In this document: piece by piece, positions 51,911-61,039 of the stretch
Layout of the letters: each line of letters starts with the position of its first letter
Numbering within the stretch: position 1 is the first letter of the stretch
NCBI GenBank assembly: GCA_039028975.1
Contig: JBCCHB010000086.1
Coordinates: 1 to 64,000, forward strand
Length of the DNA stretch: 64,000 nucleotides
Source of the DNA: JAHBNG01 sp039028975
GTDB taxonomy: Bacteria > Chloroflexota > Anaerolineae > Caldilineales > Caldilineaceae
Direction of reading: 5' to 3'
The notes under the pieces: model-generated
Told to the model about the DNA's origin: nothing
Databases searched by the model: none
Seen by the model: the letters and a program-made list of their open reading frames with translations, nothing else
Made by a program: the position numbers and the translations under genes

Positions 51911-52897
51911 ATGAAGATACTTGTTACGGGGAGTGCTGGTCATTTAGGTGAAGCGCTCGTGCGCACATTGCAATCGACAGACCATGAAGTTGTCGGCACG
52001 GACATCAACCCGTCAGGCTTTACCAACACGGTTGGGTCTATTGTGGATCGAGAGCATGTTAAGCAGTGCATGCAGGGCGTTGACGCAATCCTACACACGG
52101 CTACCTTACACAAACCTCATGTGGCAACCCATAGTCAGCAAAATTTCGTTGACACGAATATTACGGGAACGCTCAATCTGCTAGAGGAAGCTGTGGCATC
52201 AGATGTCGGTGCGTTCATCTTTACCAGCACAACCAGCGCATTTGGGGATGCCCTGATCCCACCAGACGGTGCGCCAGCAGCCTGGATTACCGAAACGGTC
52301 ACGCCAGCCCCCAAAAATATCTACGGTGTAACAAAAGTAGCTGCAGAAAACCTATGTGAGCTATTCCATCGCAATCAACAGCTTCCTTCTATAATTTTGA
52401 GAACTTCCCGCTTTTTTCCTGAAGAAGATGACAACAGAGCACGGCGTGAAGGCTATGCCGATGCCAATCTTAAAGCCAATGAGTTCCTCTTTCGCCGGGT
52501 AGATATTGAAGACGTGGTGAGCGCACACTTGCTTGCCATCACCAACGCACCGCGTATCGGCTTCGGGCGCTATATCATCAGCGCCACAACACCCTTTACT
52601 CAAGCGCATCTTCAGGCTCTTCGCACCGACGCCCCGACTGTGCTTAAAGAGACTATGCCAGAGTATGAGGCAGCGTACTCTCGTCTTGGTTGGCAAATGT
52701 TTCCTACCATTGACCGAGTCTACGTGAATGAACTAGCTCGGCGTGAACTCGATTGGTCTCCTCGCCATGACTTCCAGGCCATTCTTGAACGCCTGAAGGC
52801 AGACGGTAATTGGCGTAGCCCCATGGCACATGCGATAGGTGCCAAGGGGTACCATTCCACAAGGTTTGCGGACGGGCCATATCCCGTAGAGGATTGA
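51911..52897 (+). CDS. NAD-dependent epimerase/dehydratase (extended SDR)
   Basis: A 328-residue Rossmann protein. The cofactor loop is VTGSAGHLGEALVR, an FTSTTSAFGD segment supplies the catalytic Ser/Thr, and YGVTKVAAE gives the YxxxK pair. Its likely substrates are nucleotide sugars or uronates. It is 37 bases upstream of a GMC oxidoreductase on the same strand. Confidence 0.9.
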   Translation: MKILVTGSAGHLGEALVRTLQSTDHEVVGTDINPSGFTNTVGSIVDREHVKQCMQGVDAILHTATLHKPHVATHSQQNFVDTNITGTLNLLEEAVASDVGAFIFTSTTSAFGDALIPPDGAPAAWITETVTPAPKNIYGVTKVAAENLCELFHRNQQLPSIILRTSRFFPEEDDNRARREGYADANLKANEFLFRRVDIEDVVSAHLLAITNAPRIGFGRYIISATTPFTQAHLQALRTDAPTVLKETMPEYEAAYSRLGWQMFPTIDRVYVNELARRELDWSPRHDFQAILERLKADGNWRSPMAHAIGAKGYHSTRFADGPYPVED

Positions 52898-52934
52898 TGA
52901 GCCATTCAACGCTACGCTCAAAGGAAAATCGATT

Positions 52935-54506
52935 ATGACCCACTATATCATCATTGGCGCAGGCTCTGCTGGCTGTGTCCTTGCCAATCGCCTAACAGAA
53001 AATCCCGATTGCTCTGTCCTACTTCTCGAAGCGGGTGGACCAGATAGCCACCCAGAAATTCGCATACCAGGCCGCATCTATCACCGGTTGGGGACTGACA
53101 TAGATTGGTCCTATCAGAGTGAGCCTCAGGCCAACCTGAATAATCGACAGATTGATCTAAATCGTGGGAAAGTTCTTGGCGGTACCAGCACCATCAACGG
53201 TATGGTTTACATTCGTGGCCATCGCTGGGATTACGACCGTTGGGCAGAATTGGGCAATGAAGAGTGGGGTTATGAGGATGTTTTGCCCTATTTTAAGAGG
53301 GCGGAGCACTTTGATGGGGAAGAGAACGACGCTGTTCACGACACTGTTCACAGAAGTGTATATGGCAGCAATGGACCACTCAACTTAGCCAACATCCCTA
53401 ATGTCTCAGGGCAAACTGAACGATTTCTCTCTGGTGGCGTGATGATGGGCTTGCCCAAGAATGAGAATTTTAACGGTGAGCACCAACTTGGCGTTGGTAT
53501 TTATCAATTTACCTACAAAGAGGGGCAGCGGCACAGTGTTGCCAGCGCCTATTTGACGCCTATCTTAGCTCGTGAAAATCTAACCGTAGAGACCCATGCT
53601 CACGTCACTCGCTTGCTATTTAAAGGGAATAGAGTGGTTGGCGTTAAGTATGTGCATGATAATCAGTTGAAAGAGGCCAGAGCTGAAGATGAAGTCATCT
53701 TGTGTGGGGGAGCCATCAATTCTCCTCAGGTGCTTCTTTGTTCAGGTATCGGTCCCGCTGAGGATCTACATCAGTTGGGCATTCCGGTACAGGTTGATCT
53801 ACCTGGCGTAGGGGAAAACTTGCAGGATCATCCCCTACTCTCGTTGTGGTTCCAAGCACCCTCTTTAGTACGGGCAGATGTCACGCTGAGTGGTGCTGCC
53901 TATCAAGAGTACATGCAGAGTAGAAAGGGGGCTCTGGTTTCCACTCGGACCTTTGCTGGCGCGTTTTGGAAGACCCAACCCAACATCCCAGCTCCCGATA
54001 TGCAGCTTTTCTTCACGGTCGGTGACACGGAATGCGAGTTCGATTTTTCCATTGCTTTAAGCCTGATGCGTCCCAAGAGTCGCGGCTACATCAAACTACG
54101 CTCGGCTAACCCCTTTGCGTATCCGATCATTCAGCCTAACTACTTGGACGATGAATACGATCTGCGAGTCTTTATTGACAGTGTGCGTATGGCGCGTCAG
54201 CTTGTGGCTACAGAGGCATTCGAGGGCTTTCTAGAAAAAGAGATCGCTCCAGGGGCTGAGGCCCAAAGCGATGCGGAGATTACTGGCTGGATCCGTGATA
54301 ACCTAGCGACGACTTGGCACTACTCTGGCACCTGCAAGATGGGTAACGACTCTATGGCTGTCGTGAATGACCGCCTACAAGTTCACGGCGTAGAGGGGTT
54401 GCGGGTGGTGGATGCTTCGATCATGCCTGAGATCATTGGCGGCAATACCAATGCACCAGTAATTATGAGCGCGGAAAAGGCAGCCGATATGATTCGAGGC
54501 ATGTAG
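52935..54506 (+). CDS. GMC-family FAD-dependent oxidoreductase (choline/alcohol dehydrogenase type)
   Basis: A 523-residue flavoprotein. The FAD-binding start is YIIIGAGSAGCVLANRL and LLLEAGGPD. GMC signature 1 reads GKVLGGTSTINGMVYIRGH and signature 2 GAINSPQVLLCSGIG. The catalytic His-containing segment TTWHYSGTCKMG and NTNAPVIMSAEKAADMI complete it. The family oxidises alcohol groups of choline, sugars or aromatic alcohols. There is no twin-arginine or Sec signal. Confidence 0.94.
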   Translation: MTHYIIIGAGSAGCVLANRLTENPDCSVLLLEAGGPDSHPEIRIPGRIYHRLGTDIDWSYQSEPQANLNNRQIDLNRGKVLGGTSTINGMVYIRGHRWDYDRWAELGNEEWGYEDVLPYFKRAEHFDGEENDAVHDTVHRSVYGSNGPLNLANIPNVSGQTERFLSGGVMMGLPKNENFNGEHQLGVGIYQFTYKEGQRHSVASAYLTPILARENLTVETHAHVTRLLFKGNRVVGVKYVHDNQLKEARAEDEVILCGGAINSPQVLLCSGIGPAEDLHQLGIPVQVDLPGVGENLQDHPLLSLWFQAPSLVRADVTLSGAAYQEYMQSRKGALVSTRTFAGAFWKTQPNIPAPDMQLFFTVGDTECEFDFSIALSLMRPKSRGYIKLRSANPFAYPIIQPNYLDDEYDLRVFIDSVRMARQLVATEAFEGFLEKEIAPGAEAQSDAEITGWIRDNLATTWHYSGTCKMGNDSMAVVNDRLQVHGVEGLRVVDASIMPEIIGGNTNAPVIMSAEKAADMIRGM

Positions 54507-54508
54507 AT

Positions 54509-54616
54509 GGCTAGAAAAAGCTCGTACTCATGAAGAAAGGGATATCCTCCCTTTTGGGAATATCCCAGAATAGATTGGACAAGAGCCAGGACAAGACTTT
54601 TCTGGCGAAGTATATA
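54509..54616. repeat. Dispersed repeat family B, copy 4
   Basis: Left end GGCTAGAAAAAGCTCG, inner CCTCCCTTTTGGGAATATCC with its own palindrome, right end GGACAAGACTTTTCTGGCG, then AAGTATATA as at 4930. It begins immediately after the GMC stop codon. Confidence 0.85.
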
Positions 54617-54720
54617 GCGACAAGGCTTACGGAGATGAAGGGTTGACGAAGAAGAACATTTGAGCTATTCTGTGTTCAGGAATCAATTGAAGCTGTGACC
54701 AATGAAACGTGAAGTCTATA

Positions 54721-54800
54721 TAGCAGTCGTTTTCAACACCGTAGTTTGGCCTTTCTGGTAGAGTAAAAAAATTACGGTTTTGAAACGGAGCTGAGTATAG
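54721..54800. repeat. Dispersed repeat family A, copy 3
   Basis: Left end GCAGTCGTTTTCAACACCG, inner GTTTGGCCTTTCTGGTAGAG, right end ACGGTTTTGAAACGGAGC then TGAGTATA. It is inverted relative to copy 1. It lies 44 bases upstream of the VOC gene. Confidence 0.85.
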
Positions 54801-54843
54801 CTGGGGGCAAAGTACCCCAGCTTCGATATAAGGACAGAACACC

Positions 54844-55206
54844 ATGCTCAAAGGAATCTCCGAAATTATTCTGTATGTTCAGGATATGAATGCCCAGGTA
54901 ACGTTTTATCGAGATATTTTGAAGCTACCTATCGCCTATCCGCCAGGGTTGGATAATTATAGCGAAGAATTTTGGGTAGTTTTTGATACCGGGGTCTGCA
55001 AGTTAGCCCTACATGGAGGCGGGAAGAAGCGCTTTGGCGATGATGCGCCCAAGTTTGTCTTTGATACAGGTGACGTTTCCTCTACCCGTCAGTACCTTAT
55101 CGATCATGGCGTTACCGTTGGCAAAATCCGAAGTCCTGCGCCTGGTGTTACCGTCTGCGATGCGGTAGACCCCGAAGGCAACTATTTCTCAATTGAGTGC
55201 CGTTAG
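54844..55206 (+). CDS. VOC (glyoxalase/bleomycin resistance) family protein
   Basis: A 120-residue VOC protein with two beta-alpha-beta-beta-beta modules: MLKGISEIILYVQDMNAQVT...FYRDILKLP and VCDAVDPEGNYFSIE. The glutamate in the terminal FSIE is a usual metal ligand. Substrate unknown. It is a stand-alone, normal-length member on the same strand as a cupin gene. Confidence 0.88.
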   Translation: MLKGISEIILYVQDMNAQVTFYRDILKLPIAYPPGLDNYSEEFWVVFDTGVCKLALHGGGKKRFGDDAPKFVFDTGDVSSTRQYLIDHGVTVGKIRSPAPGVTVCDAVDPEGNYFSIECR

Positions 55207-55260
55207 AAAAGTTCCTCCTTAAGCCCATCCTGATAATCTACCAATGTCCTCCCAATTAAC

Positions 55261-55289
55261 TTGACAGACAGCCCACTTTGTATGATAAA
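55261..55289 (+). promoter_or_regulatory. Predicted promoter of the cupin gene
   Basis: TTGACA (55261-55266) is followed 17 bp later by GATAAA (55284-55289), about 48 bases upstream of the cupin start, which has AAGGAGG as its ribosome site. Confidence 0.45.
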
Positions 55290-55336
55290 TAGAACAGGTT
55301 AAATTCTAATTCACATCATTTAAGGAGGAGCTCACC

Positions 55337-55738
55337 ATGAATGGGAAATTCGTCACAAGCCAAGAAGCTGTTCGAGATCAACTAGACTGGGGAACAATGG
55401 GTTGGTTCAGCCGTCCAGAGCTAACTGGTGGCAAACATCTCGTTATTATCGAAGTCGATCTACAACCGGGATTTGGTCATGACTTCCACAAACACCCGGT
55501 GCAAGAAGAATCCATCTACGTATTGCAGGGCAGGATCGAACAATGGCTAGAAAAAGAGAGCCAGATTCTCAACCCTGGTGATGCCATCTACATTGGGGCT
55601 GACGTGGTTCACGCTTCCTTCAACACGTTTGATGAACCCGCCAAGCTACTCGTTGCCCTTGGGCCTGCAGTCGGCGAAGAGGGTTACCAACTTGTGGAAG
55701 TTCATGAAGAAGAGCCATGGAGTGGGTTGAGAAAGTAG
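55337..55738 (+). CDS. Cupin-domain protein
   Basis: A 133-residue single-domain cupin. HDFHKHPVQEESIYVLQG contains the first cupin motif with the metal-binding His and Glu residues. NPGDAIYIGADVVHASFN is the second motif with its His. Strong ribosome site AAGGAGGAG precedes ATG. The substrate is not evident; small cupins of this kind often bind or isomerise sugars. Confidence 0.88.
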   Translation: MNGKFVTSQEAVRDQLDWGTMGWFSRPELTGGKHLVIIEVDLQPGFGHDFHKHPVQEESIYVLQGRIEQWLEKESQILNPGDAIYIGADVVHASFNTFDEPAKLLVALGPAVGEEGYQLVEVHEEEPWSGLRK

Positions 55739-55782
55739 GTCGGTAATCGGTAGGTCGGTAATCGGTAGGTCGGTAATCGGTA
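55736..55782. repeat. 15-bp tandem repeat, three copies of TAGGTCGGTAATCGG
   Basis: Three perfect units begin at the cupin stop codon. The unit is the reverse complement of CCGATTACTGACCTA in repeat family C (40870-40884) with one mismatch. Confidence 0.9.
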
Positions 55783-55919
55783 TTGAAACGGTTCTACTTA
55801 CTCTACAATCTGCAACTCTGCTACTTTGAAACCTTTATCACCCCCGAATGCATTCCCGAGCGTGGTTATCGGGAGAATCGGGGGCTGCAAACCTGCAACT
55901 TTTCCCAAAGGAGGAGACT

Positions 55920-56813
55920 ATGCACTTATCCATGCACAATTGGATGCGCGCCGAACCCATTGAGGTAACCATTAAACGGTTGGCCAAGTACGGCTACAAG
56001 AGCATCGAAATTAGCGGCGAGCCTGAGATCTTCGACACCAAACAAGTAGGTGGCTTGCTTAAAGAGAATGGCCTGACTTGCTGGGGATCGGTTAGCCTCA
56101 TGTTTGAAGGTCGTGATCTGGTAAGCCATGATGCGGCGATACGCGAGACCTCAGTTCAATACATCAAAGACTGCATCACTATGGTCAAAGAGCTGGAAGG
56201 TCATGAGATGACCATTGTTCCCGGACAAGTAGGCCGGGTCACCTCACCTTCTGAGGTGACAGGCGAGATGGAGTGGGCATGGGCCGTTGAATGTCTAAAG
56301 GAGATCTATCCCCATGCCGAGCAGGCAGGTGTCCTGATGGCGCTGGAGCCGCTCAATCGTTTTGAGACGAATTTTCTCAACCGAGCCGATCAGGCCGTCA
56401 TGCTAGCCGAAGCTGTAGGTCCCAACTGTGGCGTCTGCATTGACACCTTCCATCTCAACATCGAAGAAGTGAGCATGCTCGAGGCCATTCGTAACTCTAA
56501 AGAGCGGCTGGTTGACTTCCACGTAGCTGACAACAACCGTATGGCCTGCGGTATGGGCGCGCTCGATTGGCCCCAAATTATCGGTACGCTCAAAGAGATT
56601 GGCTATGATGGAGCCATTACGGTAGAATTTGTGGCGCCACTGGACCGTACACCGGCCAATCCCTACAAGAATGCCATGGCGGATGCTGAGGCGGAACTGA
56701 CGCCTGAACAGCTCAAGTTTATAGAGGATCACGGCAGCGGCGTTCTGTCAGAGGAGTTTTACAGTTGGTTGGTCGACGAGACGGCCAAGACGTTGTTACC
56801 GCTGATCAATTGA
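55920..56813 (+). CDS. Sugar phosphate isomerase/epimerase (TIM barrel)
   Basis: A 297-residue AP-endonuclease-2-type TIM barrel from ATG 55920, nine bases after AAAGGAGGAG. Metal-ligand residues are in VLMALEPLNRFE (Glu), VCIDTFHLNIE (Asp, His), DFHVADNNR (His) and AITVEFV (Glu). Members isomerise or epimerise ketoses such as tagatose, psicose, fructose, or hydroxypyruvate. Upstream open codons (to 55848) overlap no homologous sequence. Confidence 0.9.
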   Translation: MHLSMHNWMRAEPIEVTIKRLAKYGYKSIEISGEPEIFDTKQVGGLLKENGLTCWGSVSLMFEGRDLVSHDAAIRETSVQYIKDCITMVKELEGHEMTIVPGQVGRVTSPSEVTGEMEWAWAVECLKEIYPHAEQAGVLMALEPLNRFETNFLNRADQAVMLAEAVGPNCGVCIDTFHLNIEEVSMLEAIRNSKERLVDFHVADNNRMACGMGALDWPQIIGTLKEIGYDGAITVEFVAPLDRTPANPYKNAMADAEAELTPEQLKFIEDHGSGVLSEEFYSWLVDETAKTLLPLIN

Positions 56814-56914
56814 CGAGATACACCCCAACTTGATCGCTTCCAAATTGGGGTCATCCAAACTGACTCCACATACGCCAGATAGAATAAAGCAACTATGTAC
56901 CGGTTCATTTTGTG

Positions 56915-57505
56915 ATGTCGAGTGAAATTGCTGAGAAACAAAGTCAATATACGGATGAGCAGCTATTGAAGTTGGTGGCGAATCGGGATATGGCTGCTTA
57001 TGAGGCACTCTATGATCGTCATTCGACTACGATCTATAGCTTGATCTTGCGGATTGTCCGTGCCTCTTCGATAGCTGAAGAGCTGCTGCAAGATGTCTTC
57101 TGGCAAATCTGGCGTGATGCAGGTCACTTTGATGGGAAGGGCGCAGCAACGGCATGGATGTTTCGGATAGGTCGTAATCGAAGCCTCGATCAGTTGCGAC
57201 GGCAGAAGGCTCGCCCAGAGACCGATGAGCAAAGCTCGGTTGAGGATGCTCACCGCGTATCTGGTGCAGAGCAGCCAAGCGCAGAATCTGAGGCAGAGGT
57301 TCAGCTGAATCGGGAGCAGGTTGTGGGTGCACTCAATGAGCTGCCCCCAGAGCAGAAAAGCTGTGTTGAGCTGGCTTACTTTGAAGGGTTAAGCCACCGT
57401 GAAATTGCCGAGCGATTAGATATTCCTCCAGGCACTGTAAAAAGCCGTTTACGCATAGGTTTAGAAAAGCTAGAGAGGACATTGAGAAAGGCCGGATACC
57501 CATAG
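56915..57505 (+). CDS. ECF-type RNA polymerase sigma factor (SigK-like)
   Basis: A 196-residue sigma factor. Region 2 is AYEALYDRHSTTIYSLILRI through AEELLQDVFWQIWRDA and GRNRSLDQLRRQK. A short acidic linker leads to region 4: LPPEQKSCVELAYFEGLSHR then EIAERLDIPPGTVKSRLRIG. The ATG at 56915 follows an in-frame GTG at 56912. The gene is followed by an anti-sigma factor gene, its likely partner, with two dispersed repeats between them. Confidence 0.94.
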   Translation: MSSEIAEKQSQYTDEQLLKLVANRDMAAYEALYDRHSTTIYSLILRIVRASSIAEELLQDVFWQIWRDAGHFDGKGAATAWMFRIGRNRSLDQLRRQKARPETDEQSSVEDAHRVSGAEQPSAESEAEVQLNREQVVGALNELPPEQKSCVELAYFEGLSHREIAERLDIPPGTVKSRLRIGLEKLERTLRKAGYP

Positions 57506-57507
57506 CC

Positions 57508-57640
57508 TGTACTGCGGTCGTTTTGAGTTGTAACTGAGTGTGAGTATACTGCGCCAGAAAAGTCTTGTCCCGACCCTAAGACCAATTCAACCTAGAAAAT
57601 TCCGAGCAGGCAGGACAGAAATTTTCTGGCCATCTATATA
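57508..57640. repeat. Shortened family A copy joined to family B copy 5
   Basis: 57508-57548 has ACTGCGGTCGTTTTGAG and TGAGTATACTG, a compressed family A unit. 57549-57640 begins GCCAGAAAAGTCTTGTCC and ends GGACAGAAATTTTCTGGCC (family B). Together they fill the sigma/anti-sigma gap and may affect their joint expression. Confidence 0.8.
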
Positions 57641-57647
57641 AAAAAAG

Positions 57648-58796
57648 ATGAGTGAACTAGGAAAAGAGACGCCAACCGAAGAAGAGATTCGTGACCTCTT
57701 ACCAGGTTATGCTTTGGGCATCTTAGAGCCGGACGAATTGTTAACGGTGGATGACTATCTTGCCGCGCACCCTGAATTAGTGGCGGAGATAGATTCACTT
57801 CAAGAGATATCCAGCCAATTGGCTTACGCCGCTCCCTCTGCCCTCCCTCCCGTGGATGCAAAGGAGCATATTATTGCTCGTGCAGAAGCAGAGCGTACTG
57901 TAGCAAACCGGAAGAGGCCCATCCCTCTATTGGGCAAGAAAGGAGTAAAACCCGGTGAGCCGCAATGGGTCTCATCGTTGGATCTAAGGAACCTAAATAG
58001 ACCAAAGAGCAGCATGCCAAGCACAACGGCTATTGCGGGACCCGTTGATAAAAGATCTAGTGAGACAGACCTGGCCGAGACGAAACGAATTGGGCCGCAA
58101 ATGGCCGGCACCCAATCTACCAGTGTAAAGGCTACCAGCGCGCAACCAAGCCAAGCATCCAACAACGAGTTTGATGGGCGATGGCACAATGGTCTAGGGT
58201 GGAGGCTCTACGCGCTAGGGGCCACGGCTGCCATTGTGCTGCTTGTTCTGATGTTTACCCAAGCACGGACAACATTCCATCAACGCTCAGCAGAGTTGAC
58301 CGATGCGAATGTCCAGCTAAGGCAGCTAGCTTCTGAAAATAGCGAACTTCTAGCCGAACGGGATAAATTACTGAGTGAGAATGAATCACTTCAATCCATC
58401 AATGAGCAGCTTCGGTTAGACAACAGACAATATGCACAAAGCCCGCTACCAGAAAAGGTGATCGCCGCCCAGAAAGTTGTAGCGCTTCGGGGAACCAACC
58501 CAGCCTCCAGTGCACGTGGCTCTTTGCTGGTTGATGCAGGCAGTGGATATCTTGTTCTGGAAGGTCTTGAACGGCTGTCAAAAGATCAGGTCTATCAACT
58601 TTGGTTAATTCCTGATGATGGCGCACCTGTCAGCTCCGGGCTGATTGAGCTAGACGAGAATGGAACGGCTAGCCTAGATATCAATTTGACCCTCGATATG
58701 GATGATTTTTCTGCGGTAGGTCTCAGCATCGAGCCTGCGGGAGGGAGCCCTGCACCCACGGCAGATCAGATTGTGCTCTTTGGTCAGGGAGTGTAA
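57648..58796 (+). CDS. Membrane anti-sigma factor (RskA-like)
   Basis: A 382-residue one-pass membrane protein. The N-terminal anti-sigma domain reads LLPGYALGILEPDELLTVDD and lacks the zinc HxxxCxxC residues, as in RskA. A Ser/Thr-rich cytoplasmic linker, a membrane segment (LYALGATAAIVLLVLMF, about 186-205), and an extracytoplasmic coiled coil follow. The RskA-type C-terminal domain contains YQLWLIPDDGAPVSSGLIEL and VGLSIEPAGGSPAPT. It would hold the preceding sigma factor at the membrane until proteolysis releases it. Confidence 0.93.
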   Translation: MSELGKETPTEEEIRDLLPGYALGILEPDELLTVDDYLAAHPELVAEIDSLQEISSQLAYAAPSALPPVDAKEHIIARAEAERTVANRKRPIPLLGKKGVKPGEPQWVSSLDLRNLNRPKSSMPSTTAIAGPVDKRSSETDLAETKRIGPQMAGTQSTSVKATSAQPSQASNNEFDGRWHNGLGWRLYALGATAAIVLLVLMFTQARTTFHQRSAELTDANVQLRQLASENSELLAERDKLLSENESLQSINEQLRLDNRQYAQSPLPEKVIAAQKVVALRGTNPASSARGSLLVDAGSGYLVLEGLERLSKDQVYQLWLIPDDGAPVSSGLIELDENGTASLDINLTLDMDDFSAVGLSIEPAGGSPAPTADQIVLFGQGV

Positions 58797-58860
58797 CAGG
58801 CATGTATATTCAGGCTCCGCATAAAGTAACATTTTTCCTCATTGCACTGAGGCGCGAGGA

Positions 58861-59042
58861 CACAGAGATTCACAGAGATATTTCTCTATTGAGCCTTTCT
58901 CTGTGTTACGAATTGGTACAAGCTGCACCATTCGCGAAGATGTTGGCACGTGTCACTGATTACTGACCTACCGTTTACCGTTTACTTGCAACCGAAGGTT
59001 GCGCTGTGTAGCTCTGTGCGTCCTCAGAGAGACTCTATGTAA
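58861..59042. repeat. Dispersed repeat family C, copy 2 (about 182 bp)
   Basis: It starts CACAGAGATTCACAGAG and ends near GAGAGACTCTATG. The central about 105 bases match 40772-40957 with very few changes, and the hairpin GCAACC-GAA-GGTTGC is kept (58988-59002). It lies in the about 600-bp gap between the anti-sigma and ligase genes; no gene is seen there. Confidence 0.9.
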
Positions 59043-59172
59043 CATTCAGTAGTAACGGTATTACTTTGTCACGACCGTCAGTAGTTCATTTGGTTCCTAT
59101 CTGCCCCTTTCGTTGACGTATCTCCTTCATTTCGCTATACTTCATACTCTCCCATCTACAAAATTGATATTT

Positions 59173-59250
59173 ATGCTGCGGTTGTTCTGAGAACCGTAGT
59201 TTTCACAGCGCGATCGGAGGGACCAAACTCCGTTTGATAACAGTCAATAT
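59173..59250. repeat. Dispersed repeat family A, diverged copy 5
   Basis: TGCTGCGGTTGTTCTGAGAA, CCGTAGTTTT and AAACTCCGTTTGATAACAG recall both family A ends, in rearranged order. Confidence 0.5.
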
Positions 59251-59392
59251 CATTTCGTTAAGCCGTTGTGTCTGCAACGCACGGTGAATGCTGAGACTGG
59301 GAGACCAGAAATCTAGGACACCGTACGTCGCAGTTTCTACGAACTTAGTGGTATTGTGATAATAGTAGCTGAATGTAAAGGAGGTTTTGCCC

Positions 59393-61024
59393 GTGCAAGG
59401 TCTGATGATGGATTACCCATTGACCTTAGATAGCATCATAGAACATGCCAATAAAATCTATGGTCATAAGAAGATCCACACAAAACTTAGTGATGGCTCC
59501 ATCCATACGTATTCTTATTCCGAGGCATACAAGCGTATCAAGAAGCTCTCCAGCGCATTAGCCAAAAGAGGCATCCAAATGGGAGACCGTTTGGGTACCT
59601 TTGGCTGGAATAACTATCAGCACTTTGAGCTTTACTTTGGTATACCGGGTTGTGGTGCCGTCTGTCATACGCTGAATATTCGCCTCTTTCCTGAGCAAAT
59701 CGCCTACATCGTGGAACATGCTGAGGATCGTATGGTCTTTGTGGACGCAAGTTTGCTCAAACTGATGGAGGCCGTTGCCCCTCAGGTTAGCTGTGTTGAG
59801 CACTACGTCATCTATGGCTCAGATGGTCCCGTTGAAACGTCCCTTCCGAATGTCATTCTGTACGAAGATCTAATTGCCGAAGGGGATGAGGCGTATACCT
59901 GCCCAGTTACTGATGAGAATACGGCATTTGGCATGTGTTACACCAGTGGCACAACTGGCGATCCCAAAGGAGCACTTTATAGCCATCGTTCCATGTATCT
60001 TCACACGCTGGGCATGATCCAAGGCAATGCAGCCGCGTTGACCAATACCGACGTTATCCTAGCCATTGTCCCTCAATTTCACGTCATGTCCTGGGGTATT
60101 CCTTTTGCTGCTAGCATCTGCGGATCGGATTTGGTCATGCCAGGTCCATTCTTGCAGCCGGCAGCCTTGGCTGATATGGTACAGGACTTCAAGGTAACAG
60201 TCGCTACCGGTGTTCCAACGATTTGGACCGGTATCCATCATGAAATTCAGGCCAATCCGCGAGACATCTCCTCTATTCGGGCGCTGATTGTAGGTGGTTC
60301 GGCCATGCCACTGCGGCTTATTGAGATCTATGAACAAGAGTATGGTGTCAATGTGGTTCACGCATGGGGTATGACAGAACTTTCACCTCTAGGGACTATG
60401 TCTAGATTGGGTACCCAACACCAAGATATGGCTGAAAAAGAGCAGTTCGATGTAAAGGCCAAGCAGGGTTTTCCTTTGGGCGGAATCGAAGTGCGAATTG
60501 TGGATGAGGAGAACCAGGAGCTGCCCTGGGATGGCACAACTATGGGCGAACTCCAAGTACGCGGGCCGTGGGTCATCCGCAGCTACTTTAAACGAGAACC
60601 AACAGAAGAGCACTTTACCCCTGACGGCTGGTTCCGTACGGGTGATGTTGCTACCATGAGCCAAGACGGGTACATGCAGATCACCGATCGTACCAAGGAT
60701 CTGATCAAGAGTGGTGGCGAGTGGATCTCTAGCGTGGATCTGGAAAATGCGCTCATTGCTCATGACCAAGTAATGGAAGCGAGCGTGATCGCCATTCCGG
60801 ACGAACGGTGGGATGAGCGCCCGTTGGCTGCTGTAGTGCCAGCCGATGCAGAGAATCCACCGTCAAAAGAAGAGTTGATCTCTTACCTGGAGCCTCAATT
60901 TGCCAAGTGGTGGCTGCCTGAAAAATTTGCCGTCATCGATGAGGTACCCAAGACAAGCACAGGCAAGTTTGATAAAAAAGTGTTACGCCAACAGTACGCT
61001 GATGGGAAGCTGCTCTGTAGCTAA
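59393..61024 (+). CDS. AMP-forming acyl-CoA synthetase/ligase (medium- or long-chain type)
   Basis: A 543-residue ANL-family enzyme that activates a carboxylic acid as an acyl-AMP and transfers it to CoA. The start is GTG 59393, eight bases after AAAGGAGG. The P-loop YTSGTTGDPKGALYSHR is at about 182-198, AWGMTELSPLG is the adenine/acyl motif, GWFRTGDVA and DRTKDLIKSGGEWIS the hinge, and KTSTGKFDKK carries the catalytic C-terminal Lys. Chain length cannot be fixed. Confidence 0.94.
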   Translation: MQGLMMDYPLTLDSIIEHANKIYGHKKIHTKLSDGSIHTYSYSEAYKRIKKLSSALAKRGIQMGDRLGTFGWNNYQHFELYFGIPGCGAVCHTLNIRLFPEQIAYIVEHAEDRMVFVDASLLKLMEAVAPQVSCVEHYVIYGSDGPVETSLPNVILYEDLIAEGDEAYTCPVTDENTAFGMCYTSGTTGDPKGALYSHRSMYLHTLGMIQGNAAALTNTDVILAIVPQFHVMSWGIPFAASICGSDLVMPGPFLQPAALADMVQDFKVTVATGVPTIWTGIHHEIQANPRDISSIRALIVGGSAMPLRLIEIYEQEYGVNVVHAWGMTELSPLGTMSRLGTQHQDMAEKEQFDVKAKQGFPLGGIEVRIVDEENQELPWDGTTMGELQVRGPWVIRSYFKREPTEEHFTPDGWFRTGDVATMSQDGYMQITDRTKDLIKSGGEWISSVDLENALIAHDQVMEASVIAIPDERWDERPLAAVVPADAENPPSKEELISYLEPQFAKWWLPEKFAVIDEVPKTSTGKFDKKVLRQQYADGKLLCS

Positions 61025-61039
61025 AGCTAGATTGATACC

